DNA from: Tetrapyrgos nigripes
Lineage: Eukaryota > Basidiomycota > Agaricomycetes > Agaricales > Campanellaceae
Length of the DNA stretch: 64,000 bases
Assembly (NCBI GenBank): GCA_013368315.1
Contig: JAACJM010000138.1
Coordinates: forward strand, 157,640-221,639
Direction: 5' to 3'
Shown here: piece by piece, positions 1 through 11,451 of the stretch
Layout: each line of letters starts with the position of its first letter
Numbering within the stretch: position 1 is the first letter of the stretch
Made by a program: the position numbers and the translations under genes
The notes under the pieces: generated by a model
The model's input: the letters and a program-made list of their open reading frames with translations, nothing else
Databases searched by the model: none
Told to the model about the DNA's origin: nothing

Positions 1-3000
1 ACGTGCACTGCCTTGAGAGGAGTTGAGGGTGAAGTGATGGAGCCTACTGCCTTTTGATTGGTTGTAGAGAGGTTTAGGTATGAGACAACCAGAAGTCTAC
101 ACAACGATGGATCGATCATTTGCTTACCTTGAAGATGGCCATAGGGAAGGAGCTGACAGCTTGGCCGACAGTGAATGTGACTGATAAAGCATACCACTGT
201 CAGTATCTATAGTTCAAAGAATCTATAAAAACTAGCTCACCTGGTCCCCATCTGCTCATACAGGTATCGCTTGGGCTGAGATAGGAATGTCAGTCACTAA
301 ATAAAAGGTTAGGCTTGATATACTAGAACAGAATGTACTGCGTGGTCTCAATTTTACTATGAACATGCACATCAGTATGCTTATGTGAAATGAACAAAGA
401 AAGACGCACTCAGCGTTCAAGAAACCTCTTGGTATTCCATCAAGGTCACCAATTTGCCAGATTAATGATTGTTTTATTTTGTCAGTTTGAGGTCTTATCC
501 TTGACACCTTGAAATACTCACTGAGAACATGGAAGTGATATTGGAAGTCGTCATTCCACCAGCACTTACAGTAACGGATTGACTTCTGAGAGCTAATTTG
601 ATGCTGTACACTGTACAATAAGGAAAAATCCATATGGTCAGAGAGACGAATTAAGCCTTTCTAGTGGCAAATGTGTGATACATACAGGCTATGAAAGTGA
701 AAGGCCAATCAGTCATGAGAAATTGGCCTATCTTTGAGTGTCTTGGCTCACCTTCATGAATGGACTGGTGAATCTTCCTGAAGTGTCAGTTCGTACCCTG
801 CAAACATGAAATGAGACCAGCTCCATACCAAAACATAGACCAAGTACAAGGAGTAAGCACATCACTATATGTATTACTTATGAAGGGGTCCAAGTTATAT
901 TAGAAACTCACTAGTACTGGTTGTTTGAGTTCGACCAGCTGATACTAATCAAGCTGCTGAACTGAGATTGAAAACCTGTAGCTTGGCCAGTGACTTGTCC
1001 ATGACTGGATTGAGCAATGAATCTGTTAATGGGTAGGCTGGCCCAGAAGGAGGTGTCTAGAGGAGGAGTATTCTCTCAATAAATTCTTGTATAATGGTTA
1101 CATATGGCAAGTAAGTAGTGCCACCTGTGGTGAACCAGAGGGTGCTGCCAGAGAAAGCTGTTAGGATAGATTATAATGGGTTTAGTACAGTGATGGAATA
1201 TTGTGTACTATGGGCCATGCAGACCCTGGTAGAAAGCTTCTGGGTTGGTGCATCCAGAGTTCTGAGAGATATTTCAGTACTTATTGGTGAGTGAAGTTGT
1301 TGAATTTGTGCATACATACTATGTCTGTGAACCAGAAGAGTAAGAACTGTCAGCTATATCTGAAATGTTTCTGAAAAAGAAACTTAACACGTACAGAAGT
1401 AGAGCTCTTGCACATCACCTCCTTGGTTATCACCAGGGAAATGTGGGCCCCCATGTATGGGGGCAAGTATGAGTCTGAACACCACTAACACTTTACATCA
1501 AGTATAATAGAATCACAAGCATTTGGATACAATAAAGGTAATGAAGATAACAATTATATATTATTCTCTTATATACATTACACAAACCACCTTTCTACCT
1601 CTGCAGCTGTTCAAGTTGATGTTCCTTTCTCTCAGACAACCAGCCCATCTGAAACTTCCACCACTTTCCAGTCCATCATAATAGAAACAACGTAAAGATC
1701 TATCAAAAACTCAAGCTGTAAAATGTTGACTTCTCACTATTTCTTCCATCTCCACCTCTTTCCCTCTCTGCCTTATGCCATGACTTGGTTGTGGCTATAG
1801 CCTTGACTTGGTTGAGGTTTTCACTGCTGACTCAGTCAGTTCTGCTGTCTGTGAATTGGTCTAGTGAAACTAGGGGCCAACTCCTGCAGGTGTATTTGTG
1901 CCTCTTAACCATCTAGATCATGAAGCAACAGTGGTTATCCTGATTACTCTTACCAAAATCAACAACCCTCATCATTCCTCATGCCTTACAGGCTGTCATT
2001 GCCGTTGACCTGCTCAAGGACTTCAGATCTGGCCTTTCCAACAACCATCCCTTGCTTTTTTCACGTCTTCATTGATCTTCAACTCTTCATTCTATTCCAA
2101 CTCTTCCCACTCTTGGACAGCTTTGCACCTTCTTACAAAATCAGTAAGCTGTATCTACACTGTTCTCCATGTGCGAGAAGCTGACGTCCCTCTTACTTGT
2201 CAGTCGTTCCAGTTTTGTGTCTGAAATGATGTTAAAATACTTTGTACTGAACAACTGCTGATTAGTCTTAGCTGTCCTTTGTTGACCAGCAGCTTCATAC
2301 ATTTTGAGGATCTTCAGGACCTCCTTTCTCAAGGGTGGTGTCCTGTCAGTTTCAGATCACAGGACTGCGAAACTTTTGGTTTTGATGTGGTTGGTTTTGT
2401 GAAAGCTTCTGGTTGCATTTGACATGCCCTTGACAGTGAGTTCTTACTGTGTACCATTTGTGTAAGCACAGAACCAATGTACTGAAAGCCATACAGATAC
2501 AACATCTAACAATTATTGAAGTGTCACCATTATGTTAACTGAATAAATCCTGAAACAAAGCAGTGCCATGAACAATGACTTCCTTCGTTGCATTATCAGC
2601 TGAAGTGTACAAAACACTGCCATGTTTCATTCAGAAACATTTCCACTGGTGCTGCAAGCAGATAACTAGTGCAGACCTTCACCATATGGTAATTGCAGAT
2701 GCACTATGTCAATGAATATAACCCTTTTTGATCCATTTTGCCCACATGTAACATATGGATCATGTAGTGGTGGTCTATGCCTTGACAACTCTCATACACG
2801 ACCCACCAGCTGCTTGAAGGATTTTATAACATTTGACATGGACAATGAAAACCTTCTCATGTTATGATGTCATGGCAGTAACTCAGGGGAGTCATGTACT
2901 CGACTCCCTGCAATTTTGCCTCACATGATAGCAATACCATTTACACCCAATCCCCCCTTGCATCCTCTGGTGTACTCACAAAAACAAACCACTCAAGCCT

Positions 3001-3049
3001 AACCTGAAATATCAAGATGACTATCATTCAAAGTATACACTGACTAGTC
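1..3049. other. Non-coding or unrecognised stretch
   Basis: I find no gene I can support here. The longest open frame is a 125-codon minus-strand frame at 256-633, rich in Cys, Trp and Phe. It resembles no family I know and has no clear flanking splice sites. The sequence is AT-leaning and lacks the codon regularity of the genes further right. It may hold fragments of decayed repeats. Confidence 0.4.
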
Positions 3050-3766
3050 ACTATACGCATACATTGTCATACAACCTATGACAATGTAGAACCAGAAATA
3101 TAGTTATACATCACACACCACTTAGACTTGGATGACTTCTTCACAACACCTCCAGTAGGCTTTGCCTTAGCCCAACCACCTTTTGCTTGCCCATCCTCTT
3201 GCTTGCTCAGTGACACAATCAACTTGGACATGGCAATTGCAGTGGCAGCCTTGGCAATGTCTTACTCACCTTTAGCCTTGGCAATGACAACGACAAAGAG
3301 AATGGAGTGAGACATCAAGCTACCCTGAGGCCTGTACCTGTCTTGGCTGTTATTCATCTATGATGACAGCCTATACCTGATGAGGACAGCGTCATTGATG
3401 TCTATGTTTTTCTGGTCACCCCTGATGTAAGAGGGCAGATTGTACAACGTCCTCCAGTCTTCTTCAGTGCACCAAAAACCAGTGTACTTAGTTTCCACCC
3501 TGCCATCCAGAATTGGCACTGAAATTGATGTGGTTGTCAGCATGAGGACAATGTGAGGAGGTAGAGAGAAAGACTATTGTCAATGAATGAAGACTCACTG
3601 TTATCATCCAGCTGCAATTGCATAGGAAACTGGAATGGTTGGAGTGAAGACAAGAACAAAGTTGAAGCAGAAGTGGAAGGGGCTGAGACAGGGTCTGGCT
3701 GGAAACTATATCTTGATGCAAACAATTGAATAGCAGCCTTGATAGCAACAGCCTTTTTAGGGCTCA
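3050..3766 (-). CDS. Partial hypothetical protein, intron-containing relic
   Basis: A minus-strand gene fragment with believable splice signals. The first visible exon (about 3766-3600) encodes a Ser/Leu/Pro-rich stretch ending at a GTGAGT donor near 3600. The next exon (about 3530-3385) follows an acceptor ending TTTCAG and encodes VPILDGRVETKYTGFWCTE and then DWRTLYNLPSYIRG, which has the look of a conserved domain. A further exon near 3260-3110 ends in a Lys/Ser-rich basic tail. No start codon is visible upstream, and one frame disruption lies near 3270. I do not recognise the function. Absence of an intact start and the neighbouring repeats suggest a truncated copy of an accessory-genome family. 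Confidence 0.4.
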
Positions 3767-4229
3767 CTTAGGGGCTCACTTAGGAGCTTCAAAGCATACT
3801 TCATATCAACTTTCTGGCTTGACAAAGGTCAGTCAAGCCTCTCCATACAATATCAACAACACTAACTATAGTCTACGGTCAAGGAAATCACAGGGGACAA
3901 GGGGTTAGACACTGTATGGGGCAGTGTCCCTTTATCTTGGAGAGTATTCAGCCCAGAGCAAGGACAAGAAGAGATCACCTTCAGCATGCAAGGGATCCTG
4001 GTGGACAAACAACTCCCCCATACTACAATGAGTATGTCAATTACAGGTTCAGCCAAAAAAAAAAACAGAGCTAACTTCAGGATGCATTGCACAACACATG
4101 CAAATGCCAACACTCTGGTTGGAACACCACCATGAACACCACCATCAACCCTGGCTTGGAGCAACAATGTATCCAGATTTCTGGCTTTGGCAGTGAACTC
4201 TTCTCCAATGCTATCACTGGTGTGACAGC

Positions 4230-4900
4230 AAAAACTTGAATGAAGGTGTAGTGCCCACACTCACATTTGAAAACTGTTTCTTCACTTCAAAATGCTACAC
4301 CCTGAACAAGCAACTGGTATTATTTTCAACAGACATTGACCCAACAGGTGCCTTGGTTGCTATGTGCAGAAACAAGTGGGTTCACATTGCTGAGAACAAT
4401 GTAAGATATTTCAAGAGGAAACTGAAAAAAAAAATGGGACAACTGAGTAAGTGTCTGACATCTACGCTAGGAAAAAGACTTGAAGGACTCACCAAATTCA
4501 CAGTTACAAGGCCATCAACCCCAGTCAGTTCTGAACAGGTAACATCATTGAACATATCAGTCTGAGCAGCCAACAAAAACATTGAATACACTACATCCCA
4601 CACCAACTAGCTTTGTTGATGTGAGTGACCAACTTTTTATCAGTAGACAATGACTTACTGTATGGGAACCACTGGCAGATGGCTGCTGAACATGCCCTGG
4701 CTACAAATGGTTCAGGTGCAAAGCACAAATTCATGGATCACCACAAAGAAACAGAGAGTGAGGTGAGAGAGAAAATGGATGCTCTAACTTTGATGACAAA
4801 TGAGGAAAACCCAGCTATGAGAGTGAATGAGGATTTAGTATTGTATTTATTGTTAAATCCAACGACTTTCTTGTGCATGTTGATGAACTGTTAAGCATGT
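4230..4900 (+). pseudogene. Decayed hypothetical protein fragment
   Basis: A plus-strand open frame at about 4260-4565 encodes a segment with FENCFFTSKCYTLNKQLV and, later, DPTGALVAM and VHIAENNVRYFKR. This pattern, an aromatic-rich domain followed by an I-H-x-x-[ED]-N-x-V-x-Y motif, is reminiscent of a large uncharacterised Agaricomycete family, but I cannot name it. The reading stops at 4565, and a charged open frame follows at 4625-4894. There is no convincing start or continuous splice structure, so it is best treated as a relic. The opposite strand is also open at 3862-4260 but looks compositionally accidental. Confidence 0.25.
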
Positions 4901-5084
4901 CAAACAATATGGTTCAAACAGTCTGACAATGTGAACAGCAAAAACTGCAGTTTTACCTGAGGTTGAAAAGTGGTGCCATAGGCAGGTGCACCTGTGACAG
5001 AAGCACAATAAACATACTGTCACGAGAATGGAAATGAAAATAGAGGCCCAGCAGCAAAAACTTTGGTATTATACAATTACAAAC

Positions 5085-6170
5085 AAAAAATGTTCGTTTA
5101 ACAGTGCCATCTGTGCTCAAGCTGTTGACTATTGAAAAGCTTCTGTATTATACATGTACAAACAAAAAAGTGTGCTTAACAGTGCCATATGCTCAGTTCT
5201 CAGTGTACAAACAACTAACAAACAAAAAATGTGTGCTTAACAGTGCCATACACTCAGGTCTCAGACTGTGGCTATGTACTCACAGGGTGTACAAACAACT
5301 AACAAACAAAAATGTGTCCTTAACAGTACAATATGCTCAGGTCTCAGACTGTGGCTATGTACCTGCAGAGTGTACAAACAACTAACAAACAAAAAATGTG
5401 CACTTAACAGTGCCATATGCTCAGGTCTAGTGATGTGCAGGCCAGGGCCTAAAGCCTGAAGCCTGCCCAAGCCTGGCCCAGCCCAATGCTAGGGCTTATA
5501 GGGCCTGAGGGCTGGGCTTCAAAATTTGGGAGGCCTGAAGCCCGAGGCCAGGCCCAGGGCCTGTCAGATATTTCCAACACATACTCGGCACTTGACAATG
5601 GCACATATTCAATGACAATATAAATTCTTGTAGTCAAATGGAGCTATCATAGGTGTCCTACTACTGAATTGTACCAATGTGTATGCCTGTAATTCCTTGG
5701 TAATTCCTTCACATGGTACCCTTATATCTGACACTTGAGTTCTGCTGGAGTTCTGCCAACTTCTGGCATTGAAATAATGTCCTAGAGACCAGAAACAACC
5801 AAAAGTACACATTAATGGTCAACTTTGGCATGTATGCATGTTTATAAACCAACCAGTAATGGACAGAAAATTTTGGTAAAAAGCCCAGGCTTAAGCCCAA
5901 GCCTGGCCCAGGCCTTGTTCAGGCTTGTGCTTAGGGCTTGGGCCTTGTAAAATCCTACAAGGCCCAAGCCCTATAAAGCCAGGCCCGCACATCACTACTC
6001 AGGTCTCAGACTGTGGCTGTGTACCTGCAGAGTGTACAAACAACTAACAAACAAAAAATGTGCGCTTAACAGTGCCACCAGTGATCAACTGCATGCAGTG
6101 GTTGTGCACTCACAGATTGTACAAACAAGACCAAAAGATGTACACTTAACAGTGTCATGAAACTCAGGGT
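5085..6170. repeat. Imperfect 80-90 bp tandem repeat array, split by a MITE
   Basis: Six or more imperfect units repeat with a core of ACAAACAACTAACAAAC, then ATGTG, CTTAACAGTGCCATATGCTC and a variable CAGACTGTGGCTATGTAC segment. Units begin near 5085, 5157, 5205, 5290, 5375 and, beyond the inserted MITE at 5428-5997, near 6030 and 6120. Two right-hand units are more diverged. The array lies just outside the left terminal repeat of element A. No coding function is seen. Confidence 0.8.
5428..5997. mobile_element. hAT-like MITE, 570 bp
   Basis: The insert begins TAGTGATGTGCAGGCC and its far end, read on the minus strand, begins TAGTGATGTGCGGGCC, giving terminal inverted repeats of about 16 bp with one mismatch. 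It is flanked by an 8 bp direct repeat, CTCAGGTC, at 5420-5427 and 5998-6005. TIR form and 8 bp duplication fit the hAT superfamily. It holds no transposase frame, so it is a non-autonomous element. Internal sequence near both ends is rich in GGCCTGRGCC/AAGCCC words, which form subterminal repeats. It sits inside the tandem array and therefore post-dates it. Confidence 0.85.
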
Positions 6171-6262
6171 TAAGACAATTCCTCATTTCATTCGGACTTG
6201 TAAATCTAATTGGAATGTAAAGGCCACATAAGCACTATAGGCAACCATAAAACTATATCTTC

Positions 6263-6372
6263 TTAGACTGAACATTTGATACACTTTTTACCTCTAAGAA
6301 GAGGCAGTTCCCGGGAAATTCCCTGGCCAGAGGGACTTCCCTGGCTCCATCAGGGACTTCCCTCAGGGAAAT
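6263..6372 (+). repeat. Left terminal inverted repeat of element A
   Basis: This 110 bp block starts TTAGACTGAACATTTGATAC and is matched in inverted orientation at 24727-24836 with only a few mismatches by eye. Inside it is GC-rich, with GGGAAATTCCC and GGGACTTCCC palindromes. Weaker similarity (GGCAACCATA) continues about 23 bp further out on both sides. I could not find a clean target-site duplication at either candidate boundary. Confidence 0.85.
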
Positions 6373-7000
6373 GACCCCCAGTTCCCCAGGGCACTTATAC
6401 TACCTCAGTTGGCTCCTGTTGTCTGTTGCTCAGCATTGAGTTCATGTGGCCTCATAGCTGACATGTCATACTGTACACCAATTGCAGACTGGAGTTGCCA
6501 ATATCACATTACATTATTATTTCTAATAACCCCCTCCCAAGGTCCCAATGTATCAAAGTGTGCAATATTCAATCTGCTTATCTTCTAGAATGAAGAGAGC
6601 TTCTTTTGTCTGCTTAGAATTTGCTAAAGATCTAACCACCTTCCCTGCATTTCCCTCACTCTTAGGGAACTCCCTGTATTTCCCTCCCTCTTAGGGAATT
6701 CCCTGTAATTCCCTCACACTCAGGGACTTCCCTGTACTTCCCTCTAAACCAGGGAATTCCCCAGGACATAACTCTGGGGAGGTCCCCCAGAAGTGTTGAA
6801 GGGACTTCCCTGAAATCTAGTTTTGTTGGTTGTTCAGGGGAATTCCCCCCACCACTCTCACAGGGAAGTCCCCTAAATATTCACATCACACTAGTGCAGG
6901 GAATTCCCTATACATTTCTTTTTAAACCCAGGCAATTCCCTCGATATTTCTTTTAAACCCATGTAGAGTCATAACTTACATGATGGTCAGATTTGGTAAA
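6373..7000. repeat. Left subterminal array of GGGAATTCCC palindromes
   Basis: Clusters of AGGGAATTCCCT and one-base variants (AGGGACTTCCCT, AGGGAACTCCCT, GGGGAATTCCCC) occur at about 6665, 6694, 6722, 6750, 6800, 6838, 6861, 6898 and 6931. Spacing is about 25-40 bp. The part from 6400 to 6640 is otherwise featureless. A mirrored cluster sits at 23990-24305 inside the other end of element A, as expected for transposase-binding subterminal repeats. Confidence 0.75.
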
Positions 7001-7266
7001 CCACTGGATAATTGTGGCTCAAAAATTTACAGTGAGGTCAAACTACCAGACCCTATACAGCTCACCCTTTAGTGAAAAAAAAAAACACCAAGTTTATTTT
7101 ATTAGATATCATGCGCCTTTAGTAGTTCATTCTTTTTAATTATAGTATCTACATTGTAACAGTTTCTAGGCCTCGAAATTTGTTGAGGAATATGGGGGAC
7201 AAAAAACGGCGGGGAGGATATCCCATTGAACACAATAATACCTACAAAAAGAAAACAAAGTACTCT
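7001..7266. other. Spacer downstream of the KDZ-A gene
   Basis: AT-rich spacer between the palindrome array and the stop codon of the transposase gene, presumably its 3' untranslated region. No gene or distinct repeat is seen. Confidence 0.5.
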
Positions 7267-10200
7267 CTACAGAGCTCCCTGCTCACCCGAGTTGCTCTCA
7301 TCCACCCCAGCCCCATTCTCCATCTCCTGCGCTGCCGACGCTGTCATAACACCCTCCAAGTGGCCCTCTAGCCCTTCATCAACGTCTTGTTCAAAATCCG
7401 GATCAAAATCTGACTCCTCATCCTCGTAGTGTTGTATTGGCACCGCCGACGAATTTTTTTCGATGGCCCATGCCTCTGCCAACTGCTCAGGCAACGGACC
7501 CCATGTCCCATTCCAACCATCTATGTCCCATGTCAGCGCATGCTGCCAGAGAGCACAAACCCGAAGCAAGTGGCGCTGTCGTACGTCGAACTGATACTGT
7601 AGATAGTTTTCTGCCCGTCATTGTCAGCATTTTGCAAACGGTAATGACAGTGCAAGCTCTCACCTTCATGTGCTGCCTTTGCTCTCTGGAGCACCATCCA
7701 CTCCTCTCTGAACCACTCCACGATCGCCTCTTCTTCCACCCTAAGCTGTTTGTCCTCTTCTTCACATCTGTCCAACTCCAGCATCACCCTTATCCCTTTT
7801 CGAACTTTCTCATCAGACAACCATTGAGGTGGTAACCCTCTGCCCACTCCATCCTCATAATCCAGGCCCACATCCTGCCAAATATCATCATCGACGTCCA
7901 GGTTGAATAAACCTTCCATGTCAATAGGCCGAGGTGCAATCGCATTATGAGATGCTTTCTTCTTGATGATGAGCTCTTCCATCTTCTTCACTAGACCATT
8001 ATACTTCCGCACAAGTTCCTTGATACCTGGATCCCGCCATTTAACCGCCTTCTCCATATGCTCGTTCAGTTTTTTCTCTACAATTGTGAATAAATAGACT
8101 GTTCAGACACCAAATACATGACTCTTACCACTGCGTTGCTGACGACACGACCGTTCTACTCTGTCCATCTCAAATTTCCGCCCTCTCAAACGTTCCCTGA
8201 GTCGAGTCTTGAGGGCTAGGGCGTTCATTCTTGCCGCTATGAAGGTGTTGTTGACCAACGTCAGCAGTTTTGCCTTGTCGTCTACGCCAAGTTGTTGTTC
8301 CTTCAAACGTACTTTTTCTGTTGTTTCGTTGAAATGTGCCATGGCTACGGGCAGATCCACTTCAGCTGCCGCTATCTCATAGGGAAGGGCGTTTGGATTG
8401 CTGATGACTTTTTGCAAGCGTTTGACCTCACTGTTCTGCACCTCTCTAGCTTTTCGTAAACGAACCACCTCCTCAACGGCTCTTCTACCCCTGTTTTTAT
8501 GTTGTGCTGAGCAGGTATCAGCCTGCAATCGTGTACATGAAAGTGGACAACCACTCACCTGGTAAAGGTTGCGTCTGTGCTCCTACTTGGTCCTCCCATT
8601 CCTCTCTGAGTATCTCCATACTCACGCCGCTCTCCTTGAACACCCTTTCCGCCATCTCCCATCTCTCCTGCAACAGACGATGCTTCCGTTTCATCCACTC
8701 GCCCAAACGTAGCAAGCTCTCAGCGTTGCCAAAATGTAATTGTTGATCAAGTGTGTAAATTTGTAGATGATACTGTAAATAGAATTCATGAGTATGATCA
8801 ATAAGTCTGAAATCCCAATTACTCACCCCTGCAACCCGAGTGTAAGATATCAGGCGCTGCGATGATAACCACAATCTCTCTGCCCCTTCCCCATCTGTCA
8901 GCCCAAAACCCATGCATTTGCGAGGATGGTACACCAGTTGACAATGCCATTGATGACCGAATGCGTGAAAGACCGAAATTGCAAACACCAGTCGAATCAG
9001 AACCTGCTCCTCTAGAAATCCCCACCTCACGCAGCTCCATTCTAATTGACAACTGATATTGTACAATAGACCTACAGTCACCAAATCGGGAAGGTGCTTG
9101 AAAAGTTTGTCCAGCAGGGCAATGGCGTAATGCTGCCGCTCGCCCGGAGAAGTCATGTTAACCAGGAACAATGGGCGGTCATAACAGCATAGAAGAGCCA
9201 TAATGCCAGTCACATCGCATCTGTCAGGGATTACCTTGGCAATGAACTCTTGGGCAGCGGTGAAGCTGCCACCACAGGCATCGAGTACCGCCCTTGAGAC
9301 TTTCATCCCCTCCTCATAATCATCCCTCTCCATATCCCCAATGTTGTCCTCAGGCTTCATTTTTTGTTTTTTCTTCCTTGGTTGTTCAGCTCTTTCCCTG
9401 GCAGCGTTCACTCATTTCTCTGCTTCGTCAACCTCCTCTTTGGACAAAAAGAAAGTGTCCAGGTGTTGTCTAGGTGGGTCTTGGCCACGTCTATTATGTC
9501 GTTGTGTAAAGCATGCATCTAGACAAACAAGAACGTCTGACCTGAACCGTTCAAGTCATCCGTCAGTCATTGTACTGCTGAGGGATTGGACAGTTACCAT
9601 TTCAGGCGATTGCTCTTCTCAAAACTACCTCCAAAGCAAGCAGGACATCGAGAGTGCAGATATTCGCTAGGACGAGATAGAGGAGGAGGGTTCCCATCTG
9701 TAGAGTCCTCATCCTGCGAGTCTTGTAAAAGACTTTCACGATTTCTTTTGTGGCGTCTGCTAGGCGTTTCAATGTCTTCTTCGTCCCCCACGTCTTCCAG
9801 GGAAGCTCTCTCCGGAACTCTCAGTCCTGGCACTGAGGGAGCGATGTCACTGACCTCCTCAGTGTCGCCGTTAGTCCCGGTCATCAAACTACTCCTTTTA
9901 TTGGTCACCAGAGCGTTGAGGTAAGATTCCGTGGAAGCTTGGAGACTGTTGAACCACAGAAGGCAGTTACTGAATCTGTGCCGTAAGGAATCCTATATAC
10001 CTGGGTCAGGACTGACTTTCCAGAGACCATCACAATGACACACTCACTTTACCGTCCAGTTTATAACCCTGATTCCGTAGAAAATCCTCTAATGCTCCAC
10101 ACCAAGCGGTATGGTTTGGGGCAACTCGCGTGAAGAGCCTCGAAACGAAATCCAGCATGCAAATGTCCACGGCCAGAGAAGGAAATTTTGGTGCACAGGG

Positions 10201-10772
10201 AAAAAATCCACTCCGAACCAGTTGTTCAGCTGCTGGCCTGCAACTGCACACCTTGAGTTTGATGCTTTCGAGTTCTGGCAAAGTCCGTCTAAACTTTAAT
10301 CCTTCATCAGTCAATAATACTACAAAACTCACTGTTGAAGCACACAAGTTGGACAGTCCGCTCGGTGCAGTCAGAACAGTTTATACATGCACGCAGAGTC
10401 ATCAATGATGAAGCTGGTAGGCAGAGACTCTCTGTTTGATGCAGAACCTCCATATAAGGCTGACGAAGCCGAGGCAGGAGCCCTTGCCACCGTACATATT
10501 GAGCTTGACGTTTCTGATTGTGATTGGACAGCGATGGAGGAAGCTGACCATCTACAATCCACCCTCGGTTACCCGGACGTTTTGAAGGCGATTTGGGGAC
10601 GTGGGTATTTGCACGAGGATCCTGCTGTAATGCACGGATGGTTGGCTTCTTGACCAGAGGGCACAGAAGTTGGTTGGAGGTCCAGGGACGGCGCTGCTTT
10701 GGTGGGACTGGATTTCTTCCTACGAGGCCTCAGACTGGACATGGTGTTTACAGCTGGCACCACAAAACCCAT
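7267..10772 (-). CDS. CxC1-class KDZ transposase, multi-exon, probably decayed
   Basis: This is the DDE-type (RNase H fold) transposase of the Kyakuja-Dileera-Zisupton superfamily. From the start at 10772: a basic Ser/Pro leader; a cysteine-rich CxC1 region (10030-10347) with KVCSCRPAAEQLV and FLRNQGYKL; SRCPACFGG (about 9640); the first catalytic block VCLDACFTQRHN (about 9530); a large exon (9411-8518) with CGGSFTAA, FGHQWHCQLVYHPR and FGLTDGEGAERLW; then coiled-coil exons (8518-8103, 8057-7533); and a tail with LCALWQ and an acidic C-terminus ending at 7267. The usual YDI block reads YNISCQ, an Asp-to-Asn change at a conserved acidic position, and an in-frame TGA lies just upstream of the 9411 exon. 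Both suggest loss of function. It is divergent from the gene at 10969. Confidence 0.85.
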
Positions 10773-10773
10773 A

Positions 10774-10794
10774 GTTTAACGTCATTGCGGACGC
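10774..10794 (-). promoter_or_regulatory. Conserved 21 bp leader motif, copy 1
   Basis: Read on the minus strand this is GCGTCCGCAATGACGTTAAA plus C, immediately before the ATG (10772-10770) of the KDZ-A gene. The same 21 bp with one mismatch recurs at 12959-12979, also just ahead of a minus-strand ATGGG. It could be a promoter or initiator element, or a remnant of a duplicated gene start. Confidence 0.5.
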
Positions 10795-10907
10795 GTCCCT
10801 GAATCTCACTAACACACCAATCTCAATCTTGAAAAAGTAAGACCGATGCATTTGGGCACAAACAAGTACAATGTCCTCCTACGCTAATATTTGCTGCAAT
10901 CCTTAGA

Positions 10908-10915
10908 TATATAAA
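10908..10915 (+). promoter_or_regulatory. TATA box for the 160-residue protein gene
   Basis: TATATAAA lies about 60 bp before the ATG at 10969 and is followed by a CT-rich stretch (CATTCTCACTCTCC), a layout typical of strong fungal promoters. Confidence 0.6.
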
Positions 10916-10968
10916 GCCATAGCCCAGCATTCACATTCTCACTCTCCTTTCACTCTTCCTTCTACCTC

Positions 10969-11451
10969 ATGCCTCAGCAACGTCTCATCGAGCCACTCTT
11001 TCCCTTTGACAACTTCGGTGTCTGTCCTCCAGAGCCGGTCGCCGAGTGGGAACTGGAATTTATAGATGTCAGCGACGCTCCTGCATATCTTCGCAATGCG
11101 TCCCGTGTAGGCAAGGCCAGATTCGTCATCCTCAGGTACATGTACTGGGGACTCGTTGACTTTGTCTCGGAGTGTCCGCGCGCCAAAAAGCCTCACAATA
11201 TGTTCCTCAGCAAGCAAGGCCGGCTTAGCTTCCACTGCCAAAAATGTAATCGTATCACTCTCTGCATTCCTCTGCCCAAGTTGGCCCAGGATCTCCTCAA
11301 TGACTATCTCCAGAAATGGAAGGAGTTTGACAAAATCAACTCCAATCGCCAAGAAAGACACGAGCGCTGGAGGCATTGGTTCAATGGAGTCCTCGCGGAA
11401 ATACATCAAGGCAAGTTCAAGTACCCTTCTCTCGTCCATCCACTCAACTAA
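10969..11451 (+). CDS. Hypothetical 160-residue CxxC protein, intronless
   Basis: An intact single-exon frame that starts at an ATG 60 bp after a TATA box and ends in TAA at 11451. I do not recognise the family. The protein is acidic and aromatic in its first half (LFPFDNFG, EWELEFIDV, YMYWGLVDF). It has a FHCQKCNR segment near residue 88 that could form half of a zinc site, then an amphipathic Lys/Arg/Glu-rich helix (LNDYLQKWKEFDKINSNRQ). There is no signal peptide or membrane segment. It is transcribed away from the KDZ-A gene with about 200 bp between the two starts. An intact frame among decayed neighbours hints at recent activity. It may be distantly related to the protein at 12036. Confidence 0.6.
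   Translation: MPQQRLIEPLFPFDNFGVCPPEPVAEWELEFIDVSDAPAYLRNASRVGKARFVILRYMYWGLVDFVSECPRAKKPHNMFLSKQGRLSFHCQKCNRITLCIPLPKLAQDLLNDYLQKWKEFDKINSNRQERHERWRHWFNGVLAEIHQGKFKYPSLVHPLN

Noticed and set aside
256..633. 125-codon minus-strand frame with many Cys/Trp
   Set aside because: No recognised domain or splice partner. Length is within chance expectation for this region.
5104..5470. Repeating open frames over the 80-90 bp tandem array
   Set aside because: Both strands are open because of the repeat. No start context, no splice sites, and no known domain.
6240..6262. Target-site duplication of element A at GGCAACCATA
   Set aside because: The match is inverted with respect to the right flank, so it is an extension of the terminal repeat, not a direct duplication.
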